Origin: Lachnospiraceae bacterium
Lineage (GTDB): Bacteria > Bacillota > Clostridia > Lachnospirales > Lachnospiraceae
Length of the DNA: 64,000 bases
Assembly: GCA_017940415.1 (NCBI GenBank)
Contig: JAGAYR010000018.1
Location: forward strand, 1-64,000
Direction of reading: 5' to 3'
Shown here: piece after piece, positions 8,180 to 17,896 of the stretch
Layout of the letters: every line of letters starts with the position of its first letter
Numbering within the stretch: the stretch's first letter is position 1
The notes under the pieces: generated by a model
What the model was told of the DNA's origin: nothing
Database searches by the model: none
What the model saw: the letters and a program-made list of their open reading frames with translations, nothing else
Translations under genes and position numbers: made by a program

Positions 8180-11100
8180 TCAAGGTACGTTATATGTTCC
8201 TGTATTTCCGTTTACCGAATAATTAAATATTCCTGTCTTGGAAGGATCCGTTGAACCGAAGAGAAGATCTTCCGCATCGGCTCCTGCAGGATAGTTCGCG
8301 AGGGTTATATGATATGTCATCGATGTCTTGGTCTGGAATGTTCCGCCATTTTCACCGATTAGAGCACCCCACATATTCGAAGAGGATATATCGATACTTC
8401 CTCCGTTAGGTATATAAACATTGGTGCTGTCATTTTCGGTTCTTCCGAATGTGCTGGAGTTGTATCCTATGATTCCTCCGGCAGCGGTACCACCTGAAAC
8501 TTTAATACTTGAGTCGTTATTGGAGGTGAGGGATAAGAAAGGAGTGTTTGTATAATTACCTTCTATCTTACCTATAAGTCCTCCGGCATATGTTGCAGCC
8601 TTTACGGAAACGGTTGATGTTCCTTCGCACTTGATTGCGAGTGTTGTACCCTTTCCCATATTTCCGTCGGATAAGTGTCCGATATTTCCGCCTGCGGCAC
8701 TGCCTGTTGATTCGATACTGAGTACGGAGTTTTTAACTTCGATGGTTGCGCCGGAATAGTAGCAATTAGCCTCGGCACTTCCTATAGCACCTCCGGTATA
8801 TCCTGAACCTGTTATCGTAAGCTTGCAGCTGTCCAGAAGAATCTTGGGATTCTTATGAAGATTTGCGCCGTTTGTGATTCTGGAACATGCAAGTCCTGCG
8901 ATTCCTCCGACATAATTATTTCCTTTGATGGTGCATTCGGAAACCGGTGCAAGGGTTATTGCCGCTGCATTTTGGAATGTGTTGGAATATCCGATGATGC
9001 CACCTACATTATTGGTACCGGTTATGGTGATCTTTTTTCCGTTGAAAGTATATTTGGAGGCTTCAGAGGATGTGCCGTCATATACTTCTCCGAATATTCC
9101 GCCGGTGTTTGTGGTTCCGGTTATGGAAGATTCTTCTCCGGTGTATATCAGTTGGGAATTTCCCTCTATATAGGATTTGTTCTCAAAACATCCGATGATA
9201 CCGCCGGTATGATCCGCACCGGTTATGGATGATGCTTTTGCTTCATATATAAGTACGGCATAACCTTTTATGTGAATATTTGTATTGGCATATCCGATGA
9301 TGCCGCCTGTATAATCCGTTCCGGTAATGGATGTTCCTTCTCCGCCGAATGTCAGCTTGGAAGAGCTTTCTATGTTACAGCCGCTTATTGCTCCGAAGAT
9401 GCCGCCGGTGTATTTCTTGCCGGATATGGATCCGCCCTCGGATGCAAAAGTGATCACCGAACTGTTCCTGAAGTGTGAGCTTGTAACGGAACCTGCTATA
9501 CCGCCTGCATACTCGGGAGTTTCATCCGCAGAAGTGCATATGATATGAGCGCTTTCACCTGTGTAGCTTATTTCACCATAGATATTTCCTACGCTTTCAA
9601 TCTTACCTATGCATCCGCCTATATTTCCTTTTCCGGATATAAGTGAATTAACTCCGGTGTACAGGACATGAGCATTTGCACCGACTTCTCCGCCGCTTTG
9701 TCTTCCTACACATCCGCCCACATATTCGTATCCGTTAATGGCAAGGTTTGTAAGATCTGATTTGACGGTTCCGTAGATTTTGGTTCCCGAGCTGTTTCCT
9801 ATACATCCGCCCATGCGAGATGAAAGCAGCTTGTTCTCGGCTGACAGATATGTTCCTTCTATTGCAAGGATGTTTCCGGTCAGCGATATCTCGCCGGATT
9901 CATTTACGGTAGCCGTTCCTTCGAGATTACCGATAACTCCACCGATGTTGTTTCCGCCTCTTACATATCCGCCGTTTGAAGTCATTGTAATGGAAGAGTT
10001 GATCTTTACGGCATTAGTGCTGCTTCCGATACATCCGCCGACATTTCCACCGTCAGCCTGAATGATGGGAGCTGTGCTGTTTAAATATACGTATGAACTT
10101 ACCGAAACTGCCGAATTAAAATCTTTGTTTGTATTGAGAAGACCTATCGCACCGCCCGCGTTAATGTTTCTCGCATATACGTGAGAATAAGGATTCAATG
10201 TGACGATCATATCCGAAGAGGTGGAGTGGTTGGTATTGTCCAGTCTTCCGATCATTCCGCCCGCATTTTCGTAACTGTCAACATTAACGATAACGGTATT
10301 TCCGGATGCCTGAGAGGGAAGGTTAAATGCGGTTTTTATTTCCGAACTGCCGACATCAAGGTGTCCGATGAGTCCGCCTGCGTTTACGGTTTCGGAATCG
10401 TAAACGGTTCCCAAAGCCGTTGTTTTCGAAGCACTGATGTTAAGGGTTACGGTGCCTGCATCTCCCTGCACAAGAGTTAATGAAGAAGATGCTGAATTGG
10501 AGCCTGCCTTAAATAATCCGCACACACCGCCTGCGTTTGCCATAGCGTTTACGGTAACAGTACCGGAAACGATGGAACGAAGATTCATGTATGAGCAGAT
10601 ATATTGAGCATTACCGATTACACCTCCCGCATTTGACAGATCGGAGACTATTCCGGATCCGGACTGAAGCTTAGCTGTAATGGTAGTTGGTGTTCCCGAG
10701 GGATCGCTGCTGAGCGAACCTGTATGTGTGCCTATTGCGCCGCCGGCATTATTTCCGTAAGAGCGGATCGTTCCACTTTCGAAACAATAAATTGAACTTG
10801 CCCTGGGCATATAGCGGATCAAGCCTGCCACGCCTCCCACACCGGAATTGTTGCATTTGGAATCCGTAATGGGATAAGAGTTGGTGTTGCCGAGTATTGT
10901 TCCATAGTTGAAAGAAGCGATACGGAAAACAGGAAGGACATTCTGCCCGCCTGTGATCGCACCGATGGCACCGCCTATACCGCCTGTGTTTTTATCACCT
11001 GAGGTATTTAACTGAGGACCTGCATGAGTGCAGTCGCCGTATATTTCGCCCTTATTGATAACAGATATTATTACGTTTCCGTTAACGCCGTCTAAATTGT

Positions 11101-14100
11101 TTATCTTACCGACGGCGCCACCGGTTGTATGAGCATAACCGTAATAGGTTTTGTCTCCGGTACCGTCATTGTATTTATAAGAACCTATATGAGAAGTGCT
11201 TTCGTTAACTACCAGAATGCTTATCTGTGATACCTGACTGTCTGTGATGATACCTACGGCTCCGCCCAGGTTCTTGATATAACTCTTTCCGTCTGAGGAC
11301 GTGATAACACCCTCGTTTCTGACACGTATACTGATCGTGCCTCCACCGTACGTATTGATACGTCCGACTGCGCCGCCTATTCCGCATTCACGTTTAAGCT
11401 CCTTGGATTTCTCATCCGTCTTGAGCAGGAGATAGGAATGTGAATCGAGAGTTACATCTATTGCATATTCATCAGGTTCTATGGGGGATGCCAATCCCGG
11501 ATCTTCGGTTACCGTGAGGATTCCGTCTGTCGTACACGAATATGACAAAGTGGCAACCTTTGAACTCTGACAGAAACTTGAGTTGTTATTTAAGCTTCCG
11601 ACGGCACCGCCCAAAGAGTCGGATGTTGCATACAGTACGGAAGTGATGCCGGTTCCGAAATCTATGAGGGCATTATCTTTATCCTCGGTATTGTTGACGC
11701 GGATAAACGCATCGACATTACTTCTGGTGAAACCTAAGACAGCACTTACGTTTAACCAGTTTGCGGAAACAAATCGTCCGGTGGCTTCAAGGTGTCCATA
11801 GAGATAACCGGGGGCGTTTGCTACGGAGGTGGCTCCGTTGTCACCTACTATTCCTCCGCAGGCAGAGAGTTCATAGAGGTGCCATTTTCCCGAACCGTCC
11901 TTGTACAAAGATGTAACGATACAATTACTGAATTTGATCGTATTGCTGTCTTTATCAGTTATGGTGGAAGAACCGATGTTTCCGATATTGGTACCCACGA
12001 GTCCGCCCATTGGTGAGCTTCCCTTGAATATAAGCGCCTGAGTGGAATCGATAGTGGTGTTTACAAGGGATGTAACTACATCTCTTATCTCATCCGTATC
12101 ATCGGGTGAACCGTCCGGTATATCGTTAAGGAGCAGAGTCATTCCGTTTGCTCGGATGTTGATAATATTGCCGCGGTTAACATTAATGAGACCGTATCCG
12201 TCCAGAGATGATGCGTTCTGGTTCCTGTCAAAGAAGGATTCCATTCTCATCTGAAGATTATTGATGGAAGCTGTCTTTCCCGTAAGGGTATCGGTTTCTG
12301 CCTGAAGAGTTGTATGTGTATTAAGTTTGGGGATTGAGGGGAATGATACGACATTTAGATCGTCGCCGTATTCTTTGTGAGTTATCGTAGTGGGACCGGG
12401 TGCGGGAACAGGAGAATGAGGGACTATGCCCACACCGCTCACTGCGGAATATACCACAACATCACTGGAGTAAACGTTTCTTCCCGCAACAGTCTTTATT
12501 GTGTACCAGTTCAGGTCTCTTACGATTGAGTAGCAAACATCCACACCCGTATTGTTTTCCAGCATACGGATGTTATACAGATGTCTGTATGAAGTTATGA
12601 CAGCACTGTCGGTTCCACCTATGGTGGGCTTGGTGCCAACACTTCCTGCTCCGAGATCTCCGAAGTAAGAATTTACTACGGCATAACTTTTACCGCTTTC
12701 CCTTAATGCCGCATGATCCATATATCTGTATGTTCCTTCGGAACTGTAATACACGGGATCGTCGAGTGCTCTGCTTGCATAAACGGTATCGGTTGTAGCA
12801 AGGCCTGTTCCTTTGTATGCTGCGTAGGCATCACCGAAGTCATCATTTTCCGCATACATGGTAGCGTAGAAGTTGGTCGGGAATCCGTTTGCAGTGAGCT
12901 TGGTGATGTTGGGAACTGTCAGTCTGTGGAAACTGTAGTTGAGAGTTTTCAGGGTTTCCGCAGCTGTACCGGAAGCAGGATTCATTGCATTATCGATGAC
13001 GTTACGTGACATCATCGCATCGAGAGTAAGAGAGTAGTATACTCCCTCGGAAATTGTGGAACCGTACACATCATATATCTCGTAGGATATGGTGATGGGG
13101 AAATTGAAGTAGTTATCGTTCTGGAAAAGCTTGTTGCCTTCACTGTTATAGTCGAAGGCATAATGAGAAGCCGAAACCCTGTGCACGTATACTTTGGCAA
13201 CTGCCTGAATGGATGCCTTGTAAACGGTTATGGGTATTCCTCTGATATCACTGACCGTCTCTTTGGTATAGAGTACGGTGTAATCTCTTGTTCCCGTGTG
13301 TCCTATAAAAGAAAGATTGGTGGTGTGATCATTGAGCAAAGTATCGAAATTATCTTTGCTGAATTTCAGTGCCTCATAAAAACCTTTCTGATAAAGGCCT
13401 TGCTGAGGATAACCTTCGAAGATTGCATTTTCGTTAAGTACAAGATCACAGAACTTTTCATCGGAGTCTGCATTGTACAAAGAGAAAGTATAGTGAACAT
13501 GGTCGGGTACTCCGGTAACGGGATTGTCATCGGATTTGACGGACCATTTGATATCGAGAGTTTCTCCGTTCCTGAGAGTGAAATCATTTACTTCGACTTC
13601 TGATGGAACGAAAACGGAATCTATTGAGGACAGACTTACATCTCCGCAATAGTATCCGATAAGACTGGTGTTTTTACGATAATCACCGTCTCTGTAAGGA
13701 ACCGTAAGATCTGTATGATTGTTGTATGAACGAAGATCCCATGCGGTTCTCTTGCTGTCATAGAAAACAGAGCAGACGCTTGCGCTGAGGTGAAGATTAC
13801 CCGATGCATCCAGTGCCTTCTCTACATCGAATTCGATGGTGATGATTCCCGACATGACATCGGTTGCTTTGAAATCCTGATATATCAGTCCCTTAATAAA
13901 ATTGTTCTGAGCACTGTCCGTACCGGGAGTATATGTGACGGCATAACGCATATGCACGGACTGTCCGGGAAGAGAATTGGGAAGTTTATCCGGGAATAAT
14001 CTGAATGAACCGGGATTGAATTTTGTATCAAACAGTTCGCGGTTATTATCCTGAGAAGGATCTTCTGTTCCTATACCCGCTCCGTCCTCATCGTTCATTC

Positions 14101-14359
14101 CCTTGGGACCGATGAGATCTCTGCACCAGTCGTCCAGGCTTCCGTTTTCCGACATGTGATTTAAGGATGCCTGAGCGGACTGATAGATCGTTTCTGCGGT
14201 CCTTTGATTATTGTTGTACCTTGTCATGTCGATGTAGGCCATGATGCTGTAGACCGCAGCAGAAGCAAGTATTCCCAGTATTACCAGGACTACTATCATT
14301 TCAACCAGTGTAAATCCGGCATTGATATTCTTTTTTGAATCATGTTCTTTGAATATCAT
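8180..14359 (-). CDS. Giant prepilin-like adhesin with about 30 GLUG-type repeats
   Basis: The product has 2059 residues. The N-terminus is a true prepilin signal: a basic leader, cleavage after Gly15, mature FTLVEMIVVLVILGILASA and Glu20 at mature position 5. Residues about 60-760 are non-repetitive and beta-rich. From about 780 to about 2010 a Gly-rich unit of 30-45 residues, marked by GGxIG or GGIxG, recurs about 30 times. This resembles GLUG-type beta-helix repeats of surface adhesins. I chose the ATG at 14359 because it overlaps the upstream stop as ATGA; the longer reading to 14440 runs inside the preceding gene. Ordinary minor pilins have 150-300 residues. The likely role is a fibre-tip adhesin replacing a PilY1-type protein (inference). 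Confidence 0.85.
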   Translation of the reverse strand: MIFKEHDSKKNINAGFTLVEMIVVLVILGILASAAVYSIMAYIDMTRYNNNQRTAETIYQSAQASLNHMSENGSLDDWCRDLIGPKGMNDEDGAGIGTEDPSQDNNRELFDTKFNPGSFRLFPDKLPNSLPGQSVHMRYAVTYTPGTDSAQNNFIKGLIYQDFKATDVMSGIITIEFDVEKALDASGNLHLSASVCSVFYDSKRTAWDLRSYNNHTDLTVPYRDGDYRKNTSLIGYYCGDVSLSSIDSVFVPSEVEVNDFTLRNGETLDIKWSVKSDDNPVTGVPDHVHYTFSLYNADSDEKFCDLVLNENAIFEGYPQQGLYQKGFYEALKFSKDNFDTLLNDHTTNLSFIGHTGTRDYTVLYTKETVSDIRGIPITVYKASIQAVAKVYVHRVSASHYAFDYNSEGNKLFQNDNYFNFPITISYEIYDVYGSTISEGVYYSLTLDAMMSRNVIDNAMNPASGTAAETLKTLNYSFHRLTVPNITKLTANGFPTNFYATMYAENDDFGDAYAAYKGTGLATTDTVYASRALDDPVYYSSEGTYRYMDHAALRESGKSYAVVNSYFGDLGAGSVGTKPTIGGTDSAVITSYRHLYNIRMLENNTGVDVCYSIVRDLNWYTIKTVAGRNVYSSDVVVYSAVSGVGIVPHSPVPAPGPTTITHKEYGDDLNVVSFPSIPKLNTHTTLQAETDTLTGKTASINNLQMRMESFFDRNQNASSLDGYGLINVNRGNIINIRANGMTLLLNDIPDGSPDDTDEIRDVVTSLVNTTIDSTQALIFKGSSPMGGLVGTNIGNIGSSTITDKDSNTIKFSNCIVTSLYKDGSGKWHLYELSACGGIVGDNGATSVANAPGYLYGHLEATGRFVSANWLNVSAVLGFTRSNVDAFIRVNNTEDKDNALIDFGTGITSVLYATSDSLGGAVGSLNNNSSFCQSSKVATLSYSCTTDGILTVTEDPGLASPIEPDEYAIDVTLDSHSYLLLKTDEKSKELKRECGIGGAVGRINTYGGGTISIRVRNEGVITSSDGKSYIKNLGGAVGIITDSQVSQISILVVNESTSHIGSYKYNDGTGDKTYYGYAHTTGGAVGKINNLDGVNGNVIISVINKGEIYGDCTHAGPQLNTSGDKNTGGIGGAIGAITGGQNVLPVFRIASFNYGTILGNTNSYPITDSKCNNSGVGGVAGLIRYMPRASSIYCFESGTIRSYGNNAGGAIGTHTGSLSSDPSGTPTTITAKLQSGSGIVSDLSNAGGVIGNAQYICSYMNLRSIVSGTVTVNAMANAGGVCGLFKAGSNSASSSLTLVQGDAGTVTLNISASKTTALGTVYDSETVNAGGLIGHLDVGSSEIKTAFNLPSQASGNTVIVNVDSYENAGGMIGRLDNTNHSTSSDMIVTLNPYSHVYARNINAGGAIGLLNTNKDFNSAVSVSSYVYLNSTAPIIQADGGNVGGCIGSSTNAVKINSSITMTSNGGYVRGGNNIGGVIGNLEGTATVNESGEISLTGNILAIEGTYLSAENKLLSSRMGGCIGNSSGTKIYGTVKSDLTNLAINGYEYVGGCVGRQSGGEVGANAHVLYTGVNSLISGKGNIGGCIGKIESVGNIYGEISYTGESAHIICTSADETPEYAGGIAGSVTSSHFRNSSVITFASEGGSISGKKYTGGIFGAISGCNIESSSKLTFGGEGTSITGTDYTGGIIGYANTNIHIKGYAVLIYEAKASSITGADHTGGIIGCFENKSYIEGNSQLIYTGEESSITGTTNTGGIFGEVYDGTSSEASKYTFNGKKITITGTNNVGGIIGYSNTFQNAAAITLAPVSECTIKGNNYVGGIAGLACSRITNGANLHKNPKILLDSCKLTITGSGYTGGAIGSAEANCYYSGATIEVKNSVLSIESTGSAAGGNIGHLSDGNMGKGTTLAIKCEGTSTVSVKAATYAGGLIGKIEGNYTNTPFLSLTSNNDSSIKVSGGTAAGGIIGYNSSTFGRTENDSTNVYIPNGGSIDISSSNMWGALIGENGGTFQTKTSMTYHITLANYPAGADAEDLLFGSTDPSKTGIFNYSVNGNTGTYNVP

Positions 14360-15264
14360 TCGGTTGTGTCCTCTGCAAAAACAAGGATTGCACTTCTGGT
14401 ATACACGGGGCTTTCGGAAGCCTGCTCCGCATAATCGCAATCGTATACCTTGACGGTTACTTTAACGCTGAGTGGTCTCTGAAGATATAGTTCATCCGAT
14501 GAAGTCTGCAGGTCCGAGAATTCAAGGCTTACGGTATATCCGTTATAAGCCGTGGATGAAAAAGGAGTTGTGTAATCGTATCTGACTGCAGGATAGATGC
14601 AGCCTATGGTTTTGGATTCACCGTTATAGCTGCAGGGCTTGTTTTCTTTTCCGCACTGATAATATCCGAAGTGCACATAACCCTGGAGTGTTTCGGGAGT
14701 AGCCGAAGTGCTGTCTGCGGTAGGATAGAATCTGTAAACAGCTCTGGAGGATATTCCGCCGATTCCGTCACTGGGGTTGGGAAATACGTAGGAGGTTCCT
14801 TCCAGAATATTGGCATCCCTTACACTTTCAAAATTGGAATAGGAGATTGGCATGCAGGAATACACAGCCTGACAAAAGCCGGGATTTTTTCTGATTATGA
14901 GGACATTGCCTACGGAGTCGAATCTTGCGGTTCTGGGATCTGCCTGTTCGAATGTGCTGAGGAGTAACCCGTCACCGGTTGAAGGGCTGTAGGTACTTAA
15001 TCCCAGATTAACGATCCTGACTGATGCAAAATCATCTATGTATGCATCCGCACATTCTTCCCTCAGGGAATCAATGACCATGTCGGCAACAACCTGGGCT
15101 CTGCTCATGGATTGAAGCTGCAGATACAGTCTTGTGGAAGCAGGAAGCAGTGCTACGATCGCAGTGGCAAAGATCGCGGTAAGTGTCATGGAAACCAGAA
15201 GTTCCACAAGGGTGAAACCTGAGTCTTTTAGGGTATTTGATTTTTCAAAAAGTTTTATTTTCAT
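14356..15264 (-). CDS. Minor prepilin, GspJ/PilW-like
   Basis: This is a 302-residue prepilin with the leader ending KDSG, cleavage after Gly16, mature FTLVELLVSMTLTAIFATA and the conserved Glu21. Its size and sequence style fit the GspJ/PilW class of minor pilins that prime fibre assembly. The extracellular part has several Cys residues. The ATG at 15264 overlaps the upstream TGA as ATGA; a TTG at 15276 in the same frame is an alternative. The stop overlaps the start of the giant prepilin gene in the same way, so four prepilin-like genes are translationally coupled or nearly so. Confidence 0.83.
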   Translation of the reverse strand: MKIKLFEKSNTLKDSGFTLVELLVSMTLTAIFATAIVALLPASTRLYLQLQSMSRAQVVADMVIDSLREECADAYIDDFASVRIVNLGLSTYSPSTGDGLLLSTFEQADPRTARFDSVGNVLIIRKNPGFCQAVYSCMPISYSNFESVRDANILEGTSYVFPNPSDGIGGISSRAVYRFYPTADSTSATPETLQGYVHFGYYQCGKENKPCSYNGESKTIGCIYPAVRYDYTTPFSSTAYNGYTVSLEFSDLQTSSDELYLQRPLSVKVTVKVYDCDYAEQASESPVYTRSAILVFAEDTTE

Positions 15265-15611
15265 CTGAATACCCAATAGACCGAGTCACCGGATCTGTAT
15301 TGATATGCGGTGAGGTCGTGACTTGTATCGGTTCCCGGTATTGTGATCGTAACGGGAGCTTCAGGTGTGCGCATGGTGGTGCTGGGTGAGTTTGTCTTCT
15401 TCTCTTTGCTGAGTTCTTCACGGAAATTTTCATACTCCTCGTCGGCCGTACGCCTGATGTCGATGGAGTTGTTAATGGTAGCACTTGCGAAATTTATGGC
15501 ACCTGTGAACATGGCAACCACGATCATAAGAACGATGAATGCAACCATAACTTCCACAAGTGTCTCACCGCGGTTATCATTTATGAACTTGTCATAGGTT
15601 TTAACTGTCAT
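15261..15611 (-). CDS. Minor prepilin, GspI/PilV-like
   Basis: This is a 116-residue prepilin with leader MTVKTYDKFINDNRG, cleavage after Gly15, mature ETLVEVMVAFIVLMIVVAMF and the conserved Glu20. The first mature residue is Glu rather than Phe or Met, which is tolerated in minor pilins. The TLVEVMVAF pattern is typical of GspI/PilV proteins. It is the second gene of the operon, 8 nt after the first. The subclass assignment is inferred from order (K-, I-, J- and H-like) and hydrophobic helix sequence. Confidence 0.8.
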   Translation of the reverse strand: MTVKTYDKFINDNRGETLVEVMVAFIVLMIVVAMFTGAINFASATINNSIDIRRTADEEYENFREELSKEKKTNSPSTTMRTPEAPVTITIPGTDTSHDLTAYQYRSGDSVYWVFR

Positions 15612-15619
15612 GTCCTGAC

Positions 15620-16087
15620 CTACCTTTTGCTGTAACCGGATGCGGCACTTCCTGTGTATTCAGTGGTTTTGATATATGTTTCCCCCGCCGCGGTAGCTGT
15701 GACTGTTAATACATAGTATGTACCGGCGGTTCCTGTTTTTCTGGAGATGACTGCGTGAATGGAAGAATCGGGAATAGAACCGAAACCTGAAGTGAGAGGT
15801 ACAATGTCTCCTTCGGTTGCGGGATCCGCTATAAAAGAATCCAGATCAATCTGTGATTTGTGAAGGTTATCGGATGTTTCGTTTAAGATCAGTTCCTCGA
15901 TACGTGTGGAGAGACTGGTTGCCAGTTCGTAAGCCTGATTATATTTTTTGACGGAGTCCGCATCGGAAAGAAGCATCGAACCGATGGCAACTAAAGTAAG
16001 CGCCAGCGAGATTACGATGACACTGTAGATTGAAACTAAGACCAGACTCGCCCCTCTGTTAGATTTTAAGAAACTTGTTTTCCCCAT
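15620..16087 (-). CDS. Minor prepilin, GspK/PilX-like, lacking Glu5
   Basis: This is a 155-residue protein and first gene of the operon. The leader MGKTSFLKSNRG is followed by a mature ASLVLVSIYSVIVISLALTLV helix, with cleavage after Gly12. Position 5 of the mature protein is Leu, not Glu. Loss of Glu5 is a known trait of GspK, which caps the fibre tip and needs no partner above it. The remaining part is Asp/Ser-rich. The ribosome binding site is weak, so the ATG at 16087 is the least certain start in the operon. Confidence 0.72.
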   Translation of the reverse strand: MGKTSFLKSNRGASLVLVSIYSVIVISLALTLVAIGSMLLSDADSVKKYNQAYELATSLSTRIEELILNETSDNLHKSQIDLDSFIADPATEGDIVPLTSGFGSIPDSSIHAVISRKTGTAGTYYVLTVTATAAGETYIKTTEYTGSAASGYSKR

Positions 16088-16130
16088 AACCGAAAAATAA
16101 ATTATCTGACAATTTGTCTTTTCTTAGTAT

Positions 16131-16159
16131 TTATCGGCATTTTCACGCATCTATTTTAG
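16131..16159 (-). promoter_or_regulatory. SigD/sigma-28-type promoter of the pilus operon
   Basis: On the minus strand CTAAA (16155-16159) is followed after 16 nt by GCCGATAA (16131-16138), which matches the flagellar/motility sigma factor consensus TAAA-N15-GCCGATAA. Transcription would start near 16123, about 36 nt before the first minor prepilin. A sigma-A-like TAAAAT at 16153-16158 overlaps the -35 element but has no good -35 of its own. Confidence 0.68.
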
Positions 16160-16244
16160 CACAACGGACGTTATAAAGAGCATTTTTACCCGAAATTTCT
16201 TTAATTATGTAGAAATTTCCATATCTGTCACAAAAACAGCATAG

Positions 16245-16283
16245 AAAAAACAAATGGGGACGGTTCCAAAAAGAACCGTCCCC
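16245..16283 (-). terminator. xylA terminator built from a REP-like palindrome
   Basis: An 11-bp stem GGGGACGGTTC/GAACCGTCCCC (16256-16266 with 16273-16283) is followed on the minus strand by ATTTGTTTTTT. It lies 30 nt past the xylA stop. The stem belongs to the GGGGACGG family seen elsewhere in the window. Confidence 0.82.
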
Positions 16284-16313
16284 GATGGCTTATATAACGG
16301 AGGGATTAATAAA

Positions 16314-17633
16314 TCAGCTGAATAAAATGTTGTTCAAAACAGTCTCTAAGTACTCCTGTCTTCCGGATCCGGGAGATGCGGGCTTCTTAAGCTCTGCGGC
16401 ATGTGCGGCAGCTTCTTCGAGAGTGATGCTTCTGTCGCGAATCTTCTTGCCGATGCCGTCCGAGTAGCTTGAATAGCGGTCTTTGACGAATTCATCGATG
16501 CGGCCGTCTTCGATGATTGCGGCGGCTTTGATCAGACCGAGAGCGAAGGCATCCATTCCGGAGATGAACGCATAGAACATGTCCTCGGGAGTGTTGGAAG
16601 GGCGGCGGTTCTTAGAATCGAAGTTGAGTCCGCCCCTTAATCCGCCTGCTTTCAGAATCTCATACATAGCCATGGTGGTGTCGTATACATTGGTGGGGAA
16701 CTGATCCGTATCCCATCCGAGAAGGGTATCACCCATATTTGCATCAACTGAACCCATCATGTCTTCTACGGCGCAAACTCTGAGTTCATGCTGGAAAGTG
16801 TGTCCCGCAAGAGTCGCGTGGTTTGCTTCGATGTTCATTCTGAAATCTTTATCGAGGCCGTTCTTTCTGAGGAATCCGATGGCAGTTGCCGCATCAAAAT
16901 CATACTGATGCTTCATGGGTTCCTTCGGCTTGGGCTCGATATAGAAATCTCCGGTAAATCCGATCTTACGTCCGTAGTCTCTTGCAAGAGTGAAGAGTGT
17001 AGCGATATTTTCCTGCTCAAGCTTCATGTCTGTATTGAGGAGAGTCTCATAGCCTTCACGACCGCCCCAGAATACATATCCCTTTGCTCCAAGCTTCACC
17101 GCATTCTCTAGTCCCTTTTTAACCTGTGCTGCTGCAAAGCACCATACGTCTGCTGAGTTGGAACTTGCGGCTCCGTTCATGAATCTGGGATTGCTGAACA
17201 TGTTGCAGGTTGCCCAGAGACATTTGATGTCGGTACCCTTTGTTTTCTCTACAATGTAATCAGTGATCTCATCGAGTCTTCTGTTGGTCTCGTTAATATC
17301 CTCGGGATCTTCGGGACAGATATCAGCATCATGGAAGCAGTAGTACTTGATACCCAGCTTTTTCATGAATTCGATACCCGCATCAACCTTGGCCTTGGCA
17401 TGTTCCATTGTTCCGGGAACAGCGCCGAAACTCTTGTCCGCAGTTCCGGTACCGAACATGTCGACACCGTTTGCACAGAGATTGTGCCACCATGCCATGG
17501 CAAAATTCAGATGTTCCTCCATAGTCTTGCCCATGATGACTTTTTTGGCATCATAGTACTTAAAAGCAAGAGGGTTCTTGCTGTCTTTTCCTTCGAATTT
17601 GATCTCGGGAATATTGGGGAAAAACTCACTCAT
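16314..17633 (-). CDS. xylA: Xylose isomerase
   Basis: This 439-residue cytoplasmic enzyme interconverts D-xylose and D-xylulose using Mg2+, Mn2+ or Co2+. The catalytic His region [11 protein letters not shown], the metal-binding IEPKPKEP block with HQYD, and the [12 protein letters not shown] and WDTDQFPTN segments are all present. The length matches the class II (long) isomerases. AGAGGTG precedes the ATG. No xylB or xylose transporter lies next to it. A candidate GTTAG-N6-CTAAC operator sits at its transcription start. Confidence 0.97.
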   Translation of the reverse strand: MSEFFPNIPEIKFEGKDSKNPLAFKYYDAKKVIMGKTMEEHLNFAMAWWHNLCANGVDMFGTGTADKSFGAVPGTMEHAKAKVDAGIEFMKKLGIKYYCFHDADICPEDPEDINETNRRLDEITDYIVEKTKGTDIKCLWATCNMFSNPRFMNGAASSNSADVWCFAAAQVKKGLENAVKLGAKGYVFWGGREGYETLLNTDMKLEQENIATLFTLARDYGRKIGFTGDFYIEPKPKEPMKHQYDFDAATAIGFLRKNGLDKDFRMNIEANHATLAGHTFQHELRVCAVEDMMGSVDANMGDTLLGWDTDQFPTNVYDTTMAMYEILKAGGLRGGLNFDSKNRRPSNTPEDMFYAFISGMDAFALGLIKAAAIIEDGRIDEFVKDRYSSYSDGIGKKIRDRSITLEEAAAHAAELKKPASPGSGRQEYLETVLNNILFS

Positions 17634-17652
17634 AAATACACCTCTTTCTATA

Positions 17653-17700
17653 GGTTAGTAATAACTAACTTAATCATATCATTTTCGTGGGTAAATACAA
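17653..17700 (-). promoter_or_regulatory. xylA promoter with operator site 1
   Basis: On the minus strand TTGTAT (17695-17700) and TATGAT (17673-17678) are 16 nt apart. The inverted repeat GTTAG-TTATTA-CTAAC (17654-17669) begins 3 nt after the -10 box, over the expected start site, which is a repressor position. The same repeat recurs near 17824, 19879 and 26112. Confidence 0.65.
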
Positions 17701-17781
17701 TTATTATTTTATAAAAATGCGATAAAATTCAGTATTTATGTGGGATGGTTCTTTATTGAAAAAAAGTTAAAAAGAAAAGTA

Positions 17782-17840
17782 TTGACATAAACCTATCTGC
17801 ATGGTATGTTTATACACGTAGCAGTTAGGTGTAACTAACC
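17782..17840 (+). promoter_or_regulatory. Flavodoxin promoter with operator site 2
   Basis: TTGACA (17782-17787) and TATGTT (17805-17810) are separated by 17 nt. The inverted repeat GTTAG-GTGTAA-CTAAC (17824-17839) follows just downstream of the expected start, again a repressor position. The leader from there to the ATG is about 55 nt and holds nothing else I recognise. Confidence 0.7.
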
Positions 17841-17896
17841 GAGTCTCCAAAATAATATCACACATCTGATTTGTTGTACAGAAAGGTTTACTTTTT

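Noticed and set aside
11792-12016. Opposite-strand ORFs within the giant prepilin gene (also 755-1252, 2318-2773, 3458-4096)
   Set aside because: They have no ribosome binding sites, odd amino acid composition and lie fully inside a well supported gene.
17653-17670. XylR operator for xylA
   Set aside because: The repeat is shared with flavodoxin, enolase and the NifU-like gene, and the spacing does not match the usual longer XylR site, so a xylose-specific repressor is less likely.
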